Shown here in pieces: positions 36,471-47,655 of a DNA stretch of 64,000 bases; positions within the stretch are counted from its first letter, which is position 1; each line of letters begins with the position of its first letter. The notes under the pieces are model-generated. The model had not been told where the DNA came from, did no database searches, and saw nothing but the letters and a program-made list of their open reading frames with translations. The stretch is from Podospora pseudocomata (Eukaryota > Ascomycota > Sordariomycetes > Sordariales > Podosporaceae). The DNA is taken from the NCBI RefSeq assembly GCF_035222375.1, contig NW_026946363.1, positions 5,394,001 to 5,458,000 on the forward strand, given 5' to 3'. The position numbers and the translations under genes are program-made.

Positions 36471-38766
36471 TCACAGCCACCAACTCCCGACAAAAACAGC
36501 CGCAACATAACCCATGAACAGGGTATACAGTACCACAAAGTCCACCTCGAACAAAGACCACCTGACATGCTTTGCCTCCTCCGTTGGGTAACGCGCACCG
36601 TTTTCCTCCCGCTTTCCGAGAAGTCTGTCCCGCTCAGGTACGCTAGGCGGCCGGAGAGCGTACCTCAGCGGCGTCAAGCATCCCAACATTGTCGGAAACC
36701 AAAGATGTGATGGCCACGCTACTGTCTTGAGCAGCTCAATCCACATGTCCCTATTGAAAACCCAGTTGCCAGACATCCAATGTGGTCCGAGTACCCGGAA
36801 TGCCTGCAGGGAGGCACATGAGGCAAATGCCAGCACGACGCTCAGTTGAACCCAGGCACCACAGTCGAAAAGGATATGGCGCAGCCGCTCGCGGAAAGGA
36901 GCACGGCGTGCAGGGTTCCGCTCTTGGAGGCTGTTGGCAATGCTCCCCGTTGGGGTGAATCCATCAGGCTTACCCAGGAAAAACGTCTTGAACCACGCAA
37001 CAGTGTAATCTGTATCATGTTAGCCGACGGTCCTTTCAAGAATCTGGCGGACTTACAATGAGACATGTATCTCATCATACCCGTCTCCATGACTGCAACC
37101 CGGTACCCAGCCATCACACCGATGTGGCAGTCATGAAGATAGCGAGTCAGGACAATGGCACAGTAAAGTCGAAGCAATAGCTTCATTTCCGCCTCGTCTC
37201 GCCAATACATCAGGTGCGTACCAGTCAAGAACACAAAGGGCGTCAACAACATGAATACCGTGGCTAGCTGAGCCTTGGCGTGGACGTTGATACCGCTGGA
37301 GAAGCCAACCAACTTGGCAGCAAGGGTCATCTGCTTGGTCAGTTTGCTGGAGAGATATCCCTTGAAGTTGACAAACATCTGAGCTCCACCGATGTACTGC
37401 TCTCATCATTAGGACAGATGACACCACACGAAAGTATAGGGGAACGTACCCATCGAGCAAATTGCTTCACATGAGCAGCATATGTTTCGGGAACCAGACC
37501 ATACTGAAGCGACTCGGCCAGATAGGCAGAGCGCCACCCCTCTGCCATCTGCAGCATGGAGCTGTAGATATCCTCGACAAGGCAGTCTGTAGGAAACCCA
37601 CCGATATCGTCCACCGCCTCTCTTCGGACGACCCAGCCAGATCCGAGATTCCTGTCCAGTGTTAGTCGCTGGGCCCCAAGGCTTCGAGGGATTACTTACC
37701 AGCCGAGTCCGGCATGGTCCCTGATGATGTCCATACAAAGCCAGTTGATAGAACTCTGCTGATTCAGTGGGTCATTGTCCGGCACATTGTAGAACAATTG
37801 GGCAGGACAAACAACTCCCATCTTGGGATCCCTGATCAGATGTGCAACACACGCCCTCAGCCACCTCTTTTCAGGAATCATATCAGCATCCAACCCAGCT
37901 ACAAGCTCAGCCCGCCCACCAGGAAGGGTGTCAGACACAGTAATTGCATGATTGAGGTTGCCAGCTTTGTACCCTGCCGGCCCATACTTGACACGCGCGG
38001 TGTAATACAAGTTGGGCGTGTCGGCGGCCAGCTGCAAAACCCAAGCCTCCAGCTTTTGGTTCCGGCCATCATCAGACACGATGACTCTGAACCGATGAGC
38101 AGGGTAGTCGATGTTGAGTGTAGCGCGAACGGTATCTTGGATGATGTCGAGCTTCTCGTTGCAGACTGGGATGATGATGTCCACGCACGGCACATTATCA
38201 CCCAGTAACCGAAGTCTGGGCCGATACCGAGCAAACAAGGATGCTGCTTTGACCAAAGAGGCAGCGATTGCGTCGGCTGTGTGTAGGTTTCCAGTCAGTT
38301 TTCTGATCAAATCTTTCTAAGCACCAAGGATCGGCTTACCTGACCAGAGACCCTCAATGGCAAAAGCAAACCATGCGAGATAGAGCTTGACTCCACCCAA
38401 GCTTCCGTCCTGTCCAAGAGCCAACAGGATCTCTCCCTGGATTTTGGAAGCCCATAAAAGCAGAATGCAAGGGATGATGGCAGTCAAAAACACGAACCGG
38501 GTCAAGAATCGACGCACAGGCCCGAAGTTGGACTGGATTTGGTCGTATTCTTCGTCATTGCCGATTTCAGTAACCACCATGCAATCTGTGTCGGTGATGG
38601 TGTTGTCAAAGGTAATTGGATTGCCCAAACTGTCCAAAAGAAGAGGAAGAGATGCTTTGGAGGTTGACAGAATGGATGATGTTGACTTGTTTCGGCCGTG
38701 AGAGGTTGGTAGGGGCGCTTTGGCCGCCTGCCTGAGGCGATAGTCGTCCTCTACCGGAGAGTGCAT
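36471..38766 (-). CDS. Family-2 glycosyltransferase, cellulose/hyaluronan-synthase-like membrane polymerase
   Basis: Five exons: 38766-38340, 38276-37700, 37651-37450, 37396-37057 and 37009-36471; 694 aa. Two hydrophobic helices (about 85-140) precede a cytosolic GT-A domain with CVDIIIPVCNE (173-183), SDDG (210-213), KAGNLN (246-251), GLDADM (270-275), VED (360-362) and Q398FARW402. This is the full D, DxD, ED, QxxRW set of processive GT2 synthases. Several C-terminal helices follow, with KPDGFTPTG before the last group. A GTAAGC in the last exon looks like a donor, but the frame runs through it and gives a sensible conserved segment, so it is left coding. The enzyme should polymerise a beta-linked sugar from a nucleotide sugar and export it. 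Related fungal GT2 proteins are needed for hyphal extension on solid surfaces. Product unknown. Divergent from the AA5 oxidase. Confidence 0.88.
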
Positions 38767-40161
38767 TTTGTGCTTGAGACTAACATGAGAGTGTCAGATG
38801 ACGGGAGGTATCTCAAGGTTTTAAGTGTCTACGACTTCTAGGCGCTGCTCGACTTGCTATCCAACTTTTCATCGTGCTCCTCCACCGAGACCGGAATAGC
38901 ACACGTTGGACGGAGAACTAGACGAGAGGTTCTGTTCCAGTCACCGGATAGACTCATCTCGACGCCATCGAGCTGTGCGTGATGCAGGTTGTGCTATCAC
39001 ACCAACGATTCACGCATATCAGGGCAGGGTGTCAGAGACTACGAGGCGCCAACAGGCGGAGACGGCGATAACGACCTGCCTGTCCCGGTGGTTTCCCGCG
39101 TCTCTCTGTCGGCACCAAATTCCGTGATAGTAATGACTCGGACTTGACAACCAACTCCACCATTTCCTCCATTCTCGGCGGCATCCTCGGTCCTGACCCC
39201 TCACCTCCGCAGTCTGGATTCTTCACCGCTACAATCGACAGAATCAAACGTCGACAGGAGGACATTCAAGAACCCACTTTCTGCAATAGAACCGCTTCAT
39301 GCTACATAGGTATACATCCCATAACCAGCCACAGAGTTCCCACACGGCCCCTGCGTGCCGTAGCGGCCTGGAAATAAGAACTCTAAGTCAACCACCCTAC
39401 ACCCACCATTCCGGTAGGCTAGCCTTGACCTATGACAGACGAACTGGTTACATAAGAAATGTCAGACGTTCAAAGGAATTGGTGGGATAACAGACTAGTC
39501 AAACGGTTGGATACCGGTTGACTGGCTGTGGCTGTCGGTGCCTCGCACACAGAACATGAGCTAGGATTCCTTCAAGAATGATGAATTCATGCACGTGGCT
39601 CAGAATATCGCAGGAACACTAGAAAACAACAAGCAAGATCGAAAATTCACCTGGGATCGGTTAAAATGGAAATTTTCGAGGACACTACAACAACTCATGC
39701 CAGGATCACGATGGACCTATGCATGCACCGGTTGCATTATTGACCCTTGATAAGTGGCAGCAAAGGATCGGTCACAGCTCGCCACCGGGCGGATCGTGAA
39801 AAAATTCAAGAAAACTGGATGCGGGCCACAGATGGTGTGGGCGCTAGAGATTGTTGTTGTGGGCCAAGACAGGGGGATGGATAGGGGTTCCATTCATACA
39901 GCACAGTCTTGACAACACAAGCTGTTGCTATCATCTCCATATGGAATGCCAGTCTGGACCAACCGAAAAAGAGGAGATGTTGCGCAATCTAATGCGAAGC
40001 GAAGATGTTTGAACAGCTGAGCACATCCATCATGGACCCTTGTTCACGCCCTTTCGTCTGTTTCGGATGAAGATGGACCTCTGCCTCGCCTCGTTCTTGG
40101 TTGGCGTTCATGCCTGAGATCAAGCTCAACTCTTGAAGCTCTATGAAAGTAATTTACAGCA
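38767..40161. other. Divergent promoter region, GT2 / AA5 oxidase
   Basis: 1.4 kb between the two start codons with no supported gene; the ORF at 39144-39377 (+) lacks an ATG and a domain. Such a long shared upstream region suggests joint, regulated expression of synthase and oxidase. No specific binding site is claimed. Confidence 0.5.
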
Positions 40162-41763
40162 ATGTCAGGCCTGATCAAAATTGCCTCGCTGGCAGTTGTG
40201 CTATTCCTGTTCCTAGCCCTCGCCTTTCAGTTCCAGTTCAATACAAGCGTCTACGTCCTAGTACAGCAAAGACAAGAGCACGCAAACGCTAGAAACATTG
40301 GCCGGTGGGAACAGAGCATACTCCTTCCCATCGTCCCTGTAGCTATTGCGGTGCTGCCAAGAACAGGCAAAGTCCTCGCCTGGGCTGCCGACAAGCCAAA
40401 TGTCTTCTCTAACGCGACGACGCATACTCTCTCCGTCATCTACGACCCATCAACGCACCAGGTCAACAATCAGAATGTCACCATCACACACCACAACATG
40501 TTCTGTCCCGGCCTCTCGCTCGACACCTCCGGACGGGTAGTTGTTACAGGTGGCAGCACTTCGGATGCAACCAGCATCTATGACGAAGTCCAAGGGAGAT
40601 GGCTTTCCGGCCCACCCTTGACTGTTGGTCGAGGGTATCACTCTCAAGCGACCCTCTCCGACGGACGCGTCTTTACCATCGGCGGTTCCTGGAGCGGTCC
40701 TCTGGGTGGCAAGAACGGGGAGATCCTCGACCCCAACAAGCAAACCTGGACAGCCCTTCCAAACACCCTCGCAGAGCCACTCCTCACAAGCGACTTCCTC
40801 GGCCCCTTCGCAGGCGACAACCACGCCTGGCTCTTTGCCTGGAGGAACGACTCCGTTTTCCAAGCCGGGCCTTCCAGAGCCATGAACTGGTACGGGGTTT
40901 CCTCCTCAGGAGCCTGCCAACCCGCAGGTACCCGAGGAAAAGACAGCGACTCAATGAACGGAAACGCGGTGATGTACGACGCCCTAGCAGGGAAGATCTT
41001 GGCTGTGGGGGGTGCGCGGCATTATAACGACGCCGCCGCGACTAACGCCACCCACATCGTCACCCTCCCCTCCGACCCGTTCACCATGCCGCACGTCCAG
41101 GAGCTAAAGGGGATGAAACATCCCCGAGCATACGCCAACAGCGTTCTACTCCCAACCGGCGAGGTTCTCATCACCGGCGGAGCAACATACGCGAAGCAAT
41201 GGGCGGACGTCAACGCAACGCTCGTGCCGGAGTTGTTCAACCCTGACACGCTGACTTTCACACCGCTGGCCAAGATGCCCATTCCAAGAACATATCACAG
41301 TGTTGCTGTGCTATTGCCTGATGCAACTGTGTTGACCGGGGGAGGGGGCTTGTGCTGGGAGAAGTGCTTGGGGCCGGAAGAGGAGATAAACCACTTGGAT
41401 TTGCAGAGGTTCACACCACCTTATCTGCTGAGTGGAGATCCGCGACCGAAGATCCTGGAGATTTCCGACACTGAGGTGGATCTGGGAGGAGTGTTTGAAT
41501 TGCTGGTAGACGGGGAGGTGGCAGAGGTAGCGATGGTGAGGTACAGCAGTGCGACACATGCGATCAATACTGACCAGAGGAGGGTGAGGCTTGTTCCAAC
41601 GGTGTTGGGGAAGCAGAAAGGGAGAGCGCTGCATAGAGTTGAAATTCCCGAAGACGGAGGGGTGGTGGTGCCAGGATATTGGATGGTCTTTGCCATCTCA
41701 TCAGGGAAAGGGGGGATGAAGGTGCCATCAGTAGCAGAGACAATTTTGATCCGGGCAAAGTGA
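40162..41763 (+). CDS. Membrane-anchored copper radical oxidase, galactose-oxidase type (CAZy AA5)
   Basis: Intronless 533-aa protein. A hydrophobic N-terminal segment (about 5-24) followed by no clear cleavage site suggests a signal anchor. A seven-bladed Kelch propeller follows with all galactose-oxidase active-site words. Cys115 is in HNMFCPGLS and Tyr159 in GRGYHSQATLSDGR, together giving the thioether cofactor. Trp177 is in GGSWSG, the stacking residue. Tyr378-His379 are in PRTYHS, followed by GGGGLC, and His466 is in SSATHAIN. A C-terminal Ig-like domain completes the fold. The family oxidises primary alcohols of sugars or other substrates to aldehydes, releasing H2O2. The N-terminal CBM32 of classical galactose oxidase is absent. 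It is divergent from the GT2 and ends 16 bp from the convergent heparinase-like gene, so a cell-surface glycan is the likely substrate (inference). Confidence 0.92.
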   Translation: MSGLIKIASLAVVLFLFLALAFQFQFNTSVYVLVQQRQEHANARNIGRWEQSILLPIVPVAIAVLPRTGKVLAWAADKPNVFSNATTHTLSVIYDPSTHQVNNQNVTITHHNMFCPGLSLDTSGRVVVTGGSTSDATSIYDEVQGRWLSGPPLTVGRGYHSQATLSDGRVFTIGGSWSGPLGGKNGEILDPNKQTWTALPNTLAEPLLTSDFLGPFAGDNHAWLFAWRNDSVFQAGPSRAMNWYGVSSSGACQPAGTRGKDSDSMNGNAVMYDALAGKILAVGGARHYNDAAATNATHIVTLPSDPFTMPHVQELKGMKHPRAYANSVLLPTGEVLITGGATYAKQWADVNATLVPELFNPDTLTFTPLAKMPIPRTYHSVAVLLPDATVLTGGGGLCWEKCLGPEEEINHLDLQRFTPPYLLSGDPRPKILEISDTEVDLGGVFELLVDGEVAEVAMVRYSSATHAINTDQRRVRLVPTVLGKQKGRALHRVEIPEDGGVVVPGYWMVFAISSGKGGMKVPSVAETILIRAK

Positions 41764-41779
41764 ATTGAACACAAGTTTA

Positions 41780-43947
41780 TTAAAGCAAACTCCACTCGGA
41801 CAAGGGCACTGGTGACGTAAAAGAACATTGCACCCTAGGGTCCGAAATAGGGCAGAAAATAACAGACACCGTCAAACTGCCTGGCGGAAGATCAACAGCC
41901 AGAACACTGACCCCGGGGTTCGGTAGATCTTCTCGGCCACCTGAGAGAGGATGCAGCTTGGGTGACCGAACTGGCTTGGTAGTACGAAAGACTGCAGCTC
42001 GGGGTGACAGAAGTAGCACATCAAGAGCCTTTCCATTCAGGCGTAGATCTGATTATCCGTCGTTAGCATCAAAGCAGCGAGAAAGGGGGGGCGGTTGGAA
42101 AGGACACTCACGGGCTATCCTCCCACTGTTACTGTATGTGATATGCGCTTTGGTATGCATTCGCCACTGACTTGTTTCCAACGCGTCAGTTATCTCGTCC
42201 TGTATCAACACCTTACTCCGCTCTGGGAGCAATCGAACTCCACGCTTGATGCTCATGCCGTCATATGCCTGGGTTAGATCCGCAATCCAAAAACCGCCAG
42301 CGTCGGTCTTGCCCTTGGTCTTCTGAGTGACCAGAGTGCTCTCAAACTTCACTGTTGGCTCAGCGTCAACAACCTGGTTTGAGTTGTTGTGGACAATCGT
42401 GTTTTGACCAGCTGTACCGCAGCGGTAGTAGTCCCATCGGACACTGTCCTGATCTTCACTCGAAAAGTAACCAGGAGCATCGTAGCTGTCTTGGCATAGC
42501 TCTGTCGCCCATCGTTCTCCCAAGGCGTCCAGAACGAAATCACCGGCATCAAGGTTGCCATCTGCCAAATATGTCAGTCGATGTTACTGCCTGGATGAAG
42601 GGTTGCTTTACGTGTGGCGTGTCCGGTCATCTTTCCTCCTTTCATGGCGACAAAGACACCATTAGAATCCGTCCAGGAAGATCTCAGTGATACCCAAGCG
42701 CCACTGGGGTCAGAGAAAGCCTTGTCCAGAGGCAGATGATCGTGCCATTCCCCCTTGAGAGAAGATTCATACCAGAGCATTGACAACGGATCAGCCGCAT
42801 CAGGCCTGTCCCTCTGAAACAAACCATACTCAGGAATGCCGTACTCCCTCCCATAAAAGAATAGCGAATTCGCCGTAGCAGTAATCTTGGACGGACCGCA
42901 ATCCCCATAATTGAACTTCTCCGTCATCCCGATATTATGAATATGAAACATGCCCGTCTCCCGAAACTTGGGATGGCTGTCCAACATCCCAAAGGTGCTC
43001 CCCAACGATGTTAACAACCCCGACGAAAGCTGTGCATGCGCCTGCGTCCCAAAATGCCAATAATCCGGCGTCTCAGCCCACGTCCCGCTCTCGTCAACAC
43101 TCTTGCCACAGTGCTGCTCTGCGTTTTCCACCGCCCTCCCCAGCAAGCTTCTCGCCACACCACTGGTGTCATCCCCCAACACCGCCAACGCCCCCACAAT
43201 CATCCCACCCACAGTAACACAGTTCCAGTTCCCCGTCACCCCCAGAAACCACTCCTTCCTCTCAAAACTCTCCAGCCCCTTTCTCAGGCCCAAATCAACA
43301 ACACTCCATCTTATCCCCTCTCTCTCCTCAGCTGTCCATGCGTCATAGAGCCAGTCATACGCAATCCCGAACGCGACCAGAAACTCGCCTACATCCAGCC
43401 AATGATCCGTGTTCCAGCTGTCGCCTTGCGTCCCAAACGAAGCACCGGTAGAGTTCCCGGCTGTGTGGACGATTTCTTTCCAGATGCGATCTTTCCACTT
43501 GGGGTCGTTGGTCAACCGGTAGGCGTAAGCCCAGTGCTTGATCCTGAGCTGGACAGTCCTCGCGATGTCGAGGATCCCACTCGTTCCGTCTTTTTTGTAG
43601 TCTGGGGGAGGTAAAGAGAGCATCTCGTCGGCTTGGCGGAAGATGGTTCTGTTCCACTTTGAAAGGTATTCATCACCTGGTATTTGGTCCGGAAGGGAGG
43701 CCCATTTTGACGTGTTGGCGAAGAGGCGGGGATGGGTGGGTTCAAGACGGTGGCCAAGAATCTGGATGGTGGCCTCTTCGTTGTCTGTACTGGCGGCGGT
43801 GGGCAGTGGCAATGGTGTCTGCAAGGTTGCGGTCACCAGCGACAACCGTAAATAAAGCGTCAGGGTGATGATGGTCGACATCGCCAGTGCTGCTGCCACA
43901 ACGACTGCCCCCGGTACTCGTGCGCGCGGAGAGGATTGCCAAGACAT
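41780..43947 (-). CDS. Heparinase II/III-like protein (polysaccharide lyase family)
   Basis: Three exons: 43947-42612, 42561-42112 and 42048-41780; 684 aa. A short N-terminal tail and one hydrophobic helix at about 13-36 indicate a signal anchor with the enzyme outside. Residues about 60-390 form an alpha-toroid (for example HWLDVGEFLVAFGIAYDWLY and the ETPDYWHFGTQAHAQ segment with a candidate catalytic Tyr). The beta-sandwich heparinase II/III domain follows, with GHATHGNLDAGDFVLD joined only across the first intron. The start is the ATG at 43947; the longer frame upstream begins at a non-ATG codon. Homologues cleave uronic-acid-containing polysaccharides by beta-elimination; the fungal substrate is unknown. 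It is tail-to-tail with the AA5 gene, with only 16 bp between stop codons, so the transcripts very likely overlap. Confidence 0.88.
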
Positions 43948-44129
43948 GGTGATAGCTTCAGATGGGTGTGGGCCCTCAAAAAGCAACCCTCTCAACCTTC
44001 AGCACCAGCCGGGAGACGACCGAAAGAATGATGCAAAACTCGGCAGGGAAAAGAGAGAAAAACAGGCTTTTGCTCACGATCCGGCCATCCTTTCATCACA
44101 CGATTCGTCCATTTACGATCCCTCTTGCC

Positions 44130-44573
44130 ATGTCGCTTCTCAGCTCTGCACGAATAGCCCCCGTCCGTACTGCAGCAACACGCCACCCCCGGAGCCGCAC
44201 CCCAGACTGGTGTAACCGAACTTCGATTCCTCCCATCCCCACTCGCCCTTACACCACGGGAAGTGGCGGTCACGATCCCGCGCGAACAAACATTTTGCTG
44301 ATTCCGAGTTCCGGGAACAACGGTCTCGAGGTGCATCGGAGGATCGCATCAATGGCTGGCTTGCTGCACCGGACGCTCCCTAGCACCTATGACGTGGCCC
44401 GAGTGAGTACAAGTCACGGGGGGTTTGTTTGCATTGTTCTACCATCGCGCCACAAGAAAAATGGGTTGGCGCTGGGAGGAATAACGCCGAGCTCGGCTTC
44501 AGCGGCCAATGTGGGAAACGACATGGAGAGATCTTCGCGACGGCAGCAAAATGTCCCCGAGAGGATGTTGTAG
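44130..44573 (+). CDS. Hypothetical small protein with a possible mitochondrial presequence
   Basis: The ORF from the ATG at 44130 encodes 147 aa. The N-terminus is rich in Arg, Ser and Ala with no acidic residues (about 1-24), as in mitochondrial targeting peptides, and YTTGSGG could mark the processing site. The segment NILLIPSSGNNGLEVHRRIA has some globular character. A strong donor, GTGAGT, sits at 44403, so the last third may be intronic and the true 3' end could differ. No family recognised. It is divergent from the heparinase-like gene, 182 bp away. Confidence 0.35.
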   Translation: MSLLSSARIAPVRTAATRHPRSRTPDWCNRTSIPPIPTRPYTTGSGGHDPARTNILLIPSSGNNGLEVHRRIASMAGLLHRTLPSTYDVARVSTSHGGFVCIVLPSRHKKNGLALGGITPSSASAANVGNDMERSSRRQQNVPERML

Positions 44574-44615
44574 AGGTCAAATATCATCAAGATTGGTACA
44601 AAAAAATCAAGTGAC

Positions 44616-44620
44616 AAAAA
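44616..44620 (-). terminator. Pol III terminator of the tRNA-Asn gene
   Basis: Five T on the minus strand, starting 12 nt after the tRNA 3' end. This is the expected RNA polymerase III stop signal. Confidence 0.75.
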
Positions 44621-44631
44621 TAATCACAAAT

Positions 44632-44705
44632 CTCCTCCGGGAAGGCTCGAACTTCCAACCTCCTGATTAACAGTCAGACGCGCTAGCCAATTGCGCCACA
44701 GAGGA
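44632..44705 (-). tRNA. tRNA-Asn (anticodon GTT)
   Basis: A 74-nt intronless cloverleaf reads on the minus strand. The acceptor arm TCCTCTG pairs with CGGAGGA with one G-U. The anticodon stem TCTGA/TCAGG encloses loop CTGTTAA with GTT at the anticodon. The T arm is GGAAG-TTCGAGC-CTTCC, which also holds the B box. The discriminator base is G. It sits between a hypothetical gene and the GH2 gene. Confidence 0.95.
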
Positions 44706-45445
44706 TTATTGCTTTGCTTTGGCGACGAGGAAAACAGCCTCAGGTGTGGAGCACGAAGCAGTTACTGCCAGCTCTAAACCTTCAAACATCAACCATGATC
44801 AAAGAGCGAAACAACAACCCGAATACATCTGCAAACTTAGAGTCGTTTTTGCTTTGTTCTTTGTTAGGGCTATATATCTGTGATACTCGTTGTCCGGTCA
44901 ACAGTGGAGTCGTTGATTACCCCTGAACAAGCCACCGAGTCCCTGAATCCACCTTGCCTCGGGTTGATACTGAGGATGCAGAACAGCAAAAACAGCTCGA
45001 AGAGCATGTTGGATGCCGAAGGCTGTGAACACTTTGGGCATCAACGGCAGTGCCAACCCGTAGCTGCAATTGCACAAACACCACAGCTCTCGTGCTAGTA
45101 TTCTCAACAAACAAAACCGTGGTCACCCGATACTATGGTTCCCAGTCTTGCGGTCAGCCAAGAGACAAGTAGATAGAAACGCACCACGCTTCCATGCACG
45201 TGTCGTGAAACCAATGCCCGGCATAAATAGCTTCTCTACATCGTTGATTCGCTTCTGTGCTTCGTCAATGACGTACAAGTATGCGGGGAAGAGCAGTGGA
45301 AGCAATAGTACCTTCCTCATCAAGCTCACAACCACATGGCTGGTGTCACAAACGTGAGACCTGTAGAGCTGGTTATCTCATAACTCACTGAACATTACTT
45401 TATGCTGCGTAATAATACCATTATCAATATGAATCTCTGCCCCCC
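44706..45445. other. Intergenic, tRNA-Asn to GH2
   Basis: 740 bp without a supported gene. A minus-strand frame from an ATG near 45318 opens with a hydrophobic stretch but soon loses coding character. Otherwise nothing seen. Confidence 0.45.
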
Positions 45446-47655
45446 TCAAGCCCGAGCTGCCGCAGCGTCGTACAGCGCCTGTATGTCGGCTTTCCATTGC
45501 GTTACATCCACACGCACCACGCGACGGTCGTAGGTCACAAGCCCATTGACCTCCCCTTCCACGTCCGACGTTTGAGTGTACACAGCACCACTGCATGCAA
45601 AGTGCTCAACCTGCTGTCGTAGCAAGTCGAACAACACATGTGCACGGTAGTTGTAAGATGCCTCATCGGCATGCATCTCATACGTTTCATTGATCGTCCT
45701 AACGGCCGCTTGCACCGGCCAGAGACTGCGTGCATGTCAGATGGGAAGTCATTGCAGCGATGGTGCCACTCACTGTTCATCTAACGGTCGGTGGCCGAGT
45801 CCTCCATACTCTCCTTGGAATCCAATCCGGCTGGAGTCATATGGTGTGTTTGGCAGCGAGTAGAATGGTGTACCACACTGGGGATCGGCATAATGGTGAT
45901 TATCCTGGCTCGGAATTAGAAACGGATGCAAAGTTACTCGGGACTTCGCTCACATGATAATCCCCAGCTCCGTGATCATGCCACCCTGTTACGGAATTAA
46001 TCAGCCGTGTTGGATCAAGCTGTCGAATGCGGTCCGTGATATGAAACTCTGGATAGCGATCCGTAATTTGGCCCCAGCCTTCGTTGTAGATGACCCAGGT
46101 GACAATGCTTGGGTAATTTCTGTGTTCCTTGATCATGATTTCGAGCTGACGTTCAAACTCGGCTTGTTCGGCATCAGTTGGTCGAGCATTGGTGTGGACC
46201 CTCATGGAAGGCATGTCTTGCATGACCAGCAGACCGAGCCGATCACATGCCTCGTAAAAGAGGTCCGGCTCAATTTTGATCTGGCAATGTCAGTCATGCC
46301 TGAAAAGTTGCCCCCGTACAGGCTCATCTCCCTCATGCTTACATGTTTGCGAACCAAGTTCATGCCAAGACTTTTGATAAGCTCCAGATCGTACACCATT
46401 GCTTCGAGAGTCGGTGGCAGATGAAGGCCATCTGGCCAATACCCCTGATCAAGAGGCCCGAAAAGGTAAACGAATTTCCCATTCAGAAGAGGCCTTTTGA
46501 TTCCATTGACGACTCCTGTGGAGATTGTCCGGAATCCCGTGTAACTCTCAATCAAGTCATCACCCATTTTGACCGTGACATTGTAGAGAGTAGGTGTTTC
46601 AGGGGACCAGAGTTGTGGGCCAGGGACATTGAACACAAACTGCTGGTCTGACTCTGCATCGAATCGCCCTACCAATTCCCCTGATTTCGTGGATACCTCA
46701 ATGCTAATCGGGGTGGATTGGTTCTGGGAACTATGTACGGTGAAAGTTACTGTTGAATTCCATCAGCCGCTGTCAATTTTCAAGGTGTCATCAACCGTCG
46801 GACTTGCCGTCGCCGTTCATGTTGGCCGTCAGGTCCAATGACTTGATATGATTGTTGGAAGCGCTCTCAAGCCATACTGTCTGCCAAATACCGCTGCAGG
46901 GCGTGTAGAAAATGTGCGAGAGACGTTTGGTCTGCTTCCCTTGTGGGATGCTTTGATCGTCTGTTGGATCGAAGACAAACACCTTGCTATACCACAGGTC
47001 AGCATCAGAAACTTCTCAAACACCGTGATTGTCCGACTTGCAGCTCGTTTGGTCCGTCAAAGTTGATATTCTCAGTGACATCCAAGCTGAACCGAAAATA
47101 TCCACCACGATGAAACGCGAGCTGGACGCCATTGATAAACACCGTTGCTTCGTAGTCCACTGCTTCGAAATTCAACAAAACACGTTTCCCACCTCTCCAC
47201 TCGAGAGGGATCGTAAAGGTCGTGCCAAACCACATGTGCGTCACGCCCTCGGTCATGATCCCGGAGATGCCACTTTCGATGCAAGAGGGGATCAAAACCT
47301 CTTGGCGAAGGGGCAATCGAGGCGGACTCTTGACATCCCCAGCTCCTTGAGCTGACTGGTAGGTCCATATTCCGTTCAGCGACCGCCATGGCTCGCGACG
47401 GAGTTGAGGACGTGGATACTGCGGCCAGGGGCTTGTGCCAACCTTGTCAGTCCATGGTGTGTCAAGGTGAGGGCGTAGGAGCTGGTACGGAGCAGCTGCA
47501 TGGGCTGAAGGGGCAGGCGTCGCGTTAGAGTCTCCAATCGTTTTCGTCGCTGTCACCAAAACTGTCGTAAAGATGGTGTAGGCATCCTGAGGCCCGGCGG
47601 TGACAGCGAGTGCCAAGAAGACCAAACAGAGGTGGGCGTAAAGTAAGATAGGCAT
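45446..47655 (-). CDS. Secreted glycoside hydrolase family 2 (beta-galactosidase/beta-glucuronidase-like)
   Basis: Six exons: 47655-47038, 46982-46796, 46749-46343, 46280-45954, 45904-45774 and 45725-45446; 649 aa. The signal peptide is MPILLYAHLCLVFLALAVTA. The sugar-binding jelly roll (about 75-260) includes SLNGIWTYQ and INGVQLAFHRGGYFRF. An Ig-like domain follows, then the TIM barrel. Acid/base Glu471 lies in YNEGWGQ and nucleophile Glu545 in FQGEYGG, the GH2 pair. All junctions keep frame, although the first donor (GTCGGA) and the 46-bp second intron (GTTGAT) are weak. GH2 retaining enzymes remove beta-linked galactose, glucuronate or mannose; specificity is unclear. The secreted location fits trimming of an extracellular glycan, such as one made by the GT2/AA5/heparinase-like group 2-9 kb away, but starch-free plant-polymer digestion is equally possible. 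Confidence 0.85.

Noticed and set aside
36954-36960. GTAAGC donor in the last GT2 exon
   Set aside because: The frame continues through it into a conserved KPDGFTPTG segment and on to the final helices.
39144-39377. 77-codon ORF in the GT2/AA5 divergent region
   Set aside because: Starts at a non-ATG codon and has no domain or splice support.
45123-45335. Possible small secreted protein on the minus strand
   Set aside because: Only a short hydrophobic opening is convincing; no acceptable continuation or Cys pattern.
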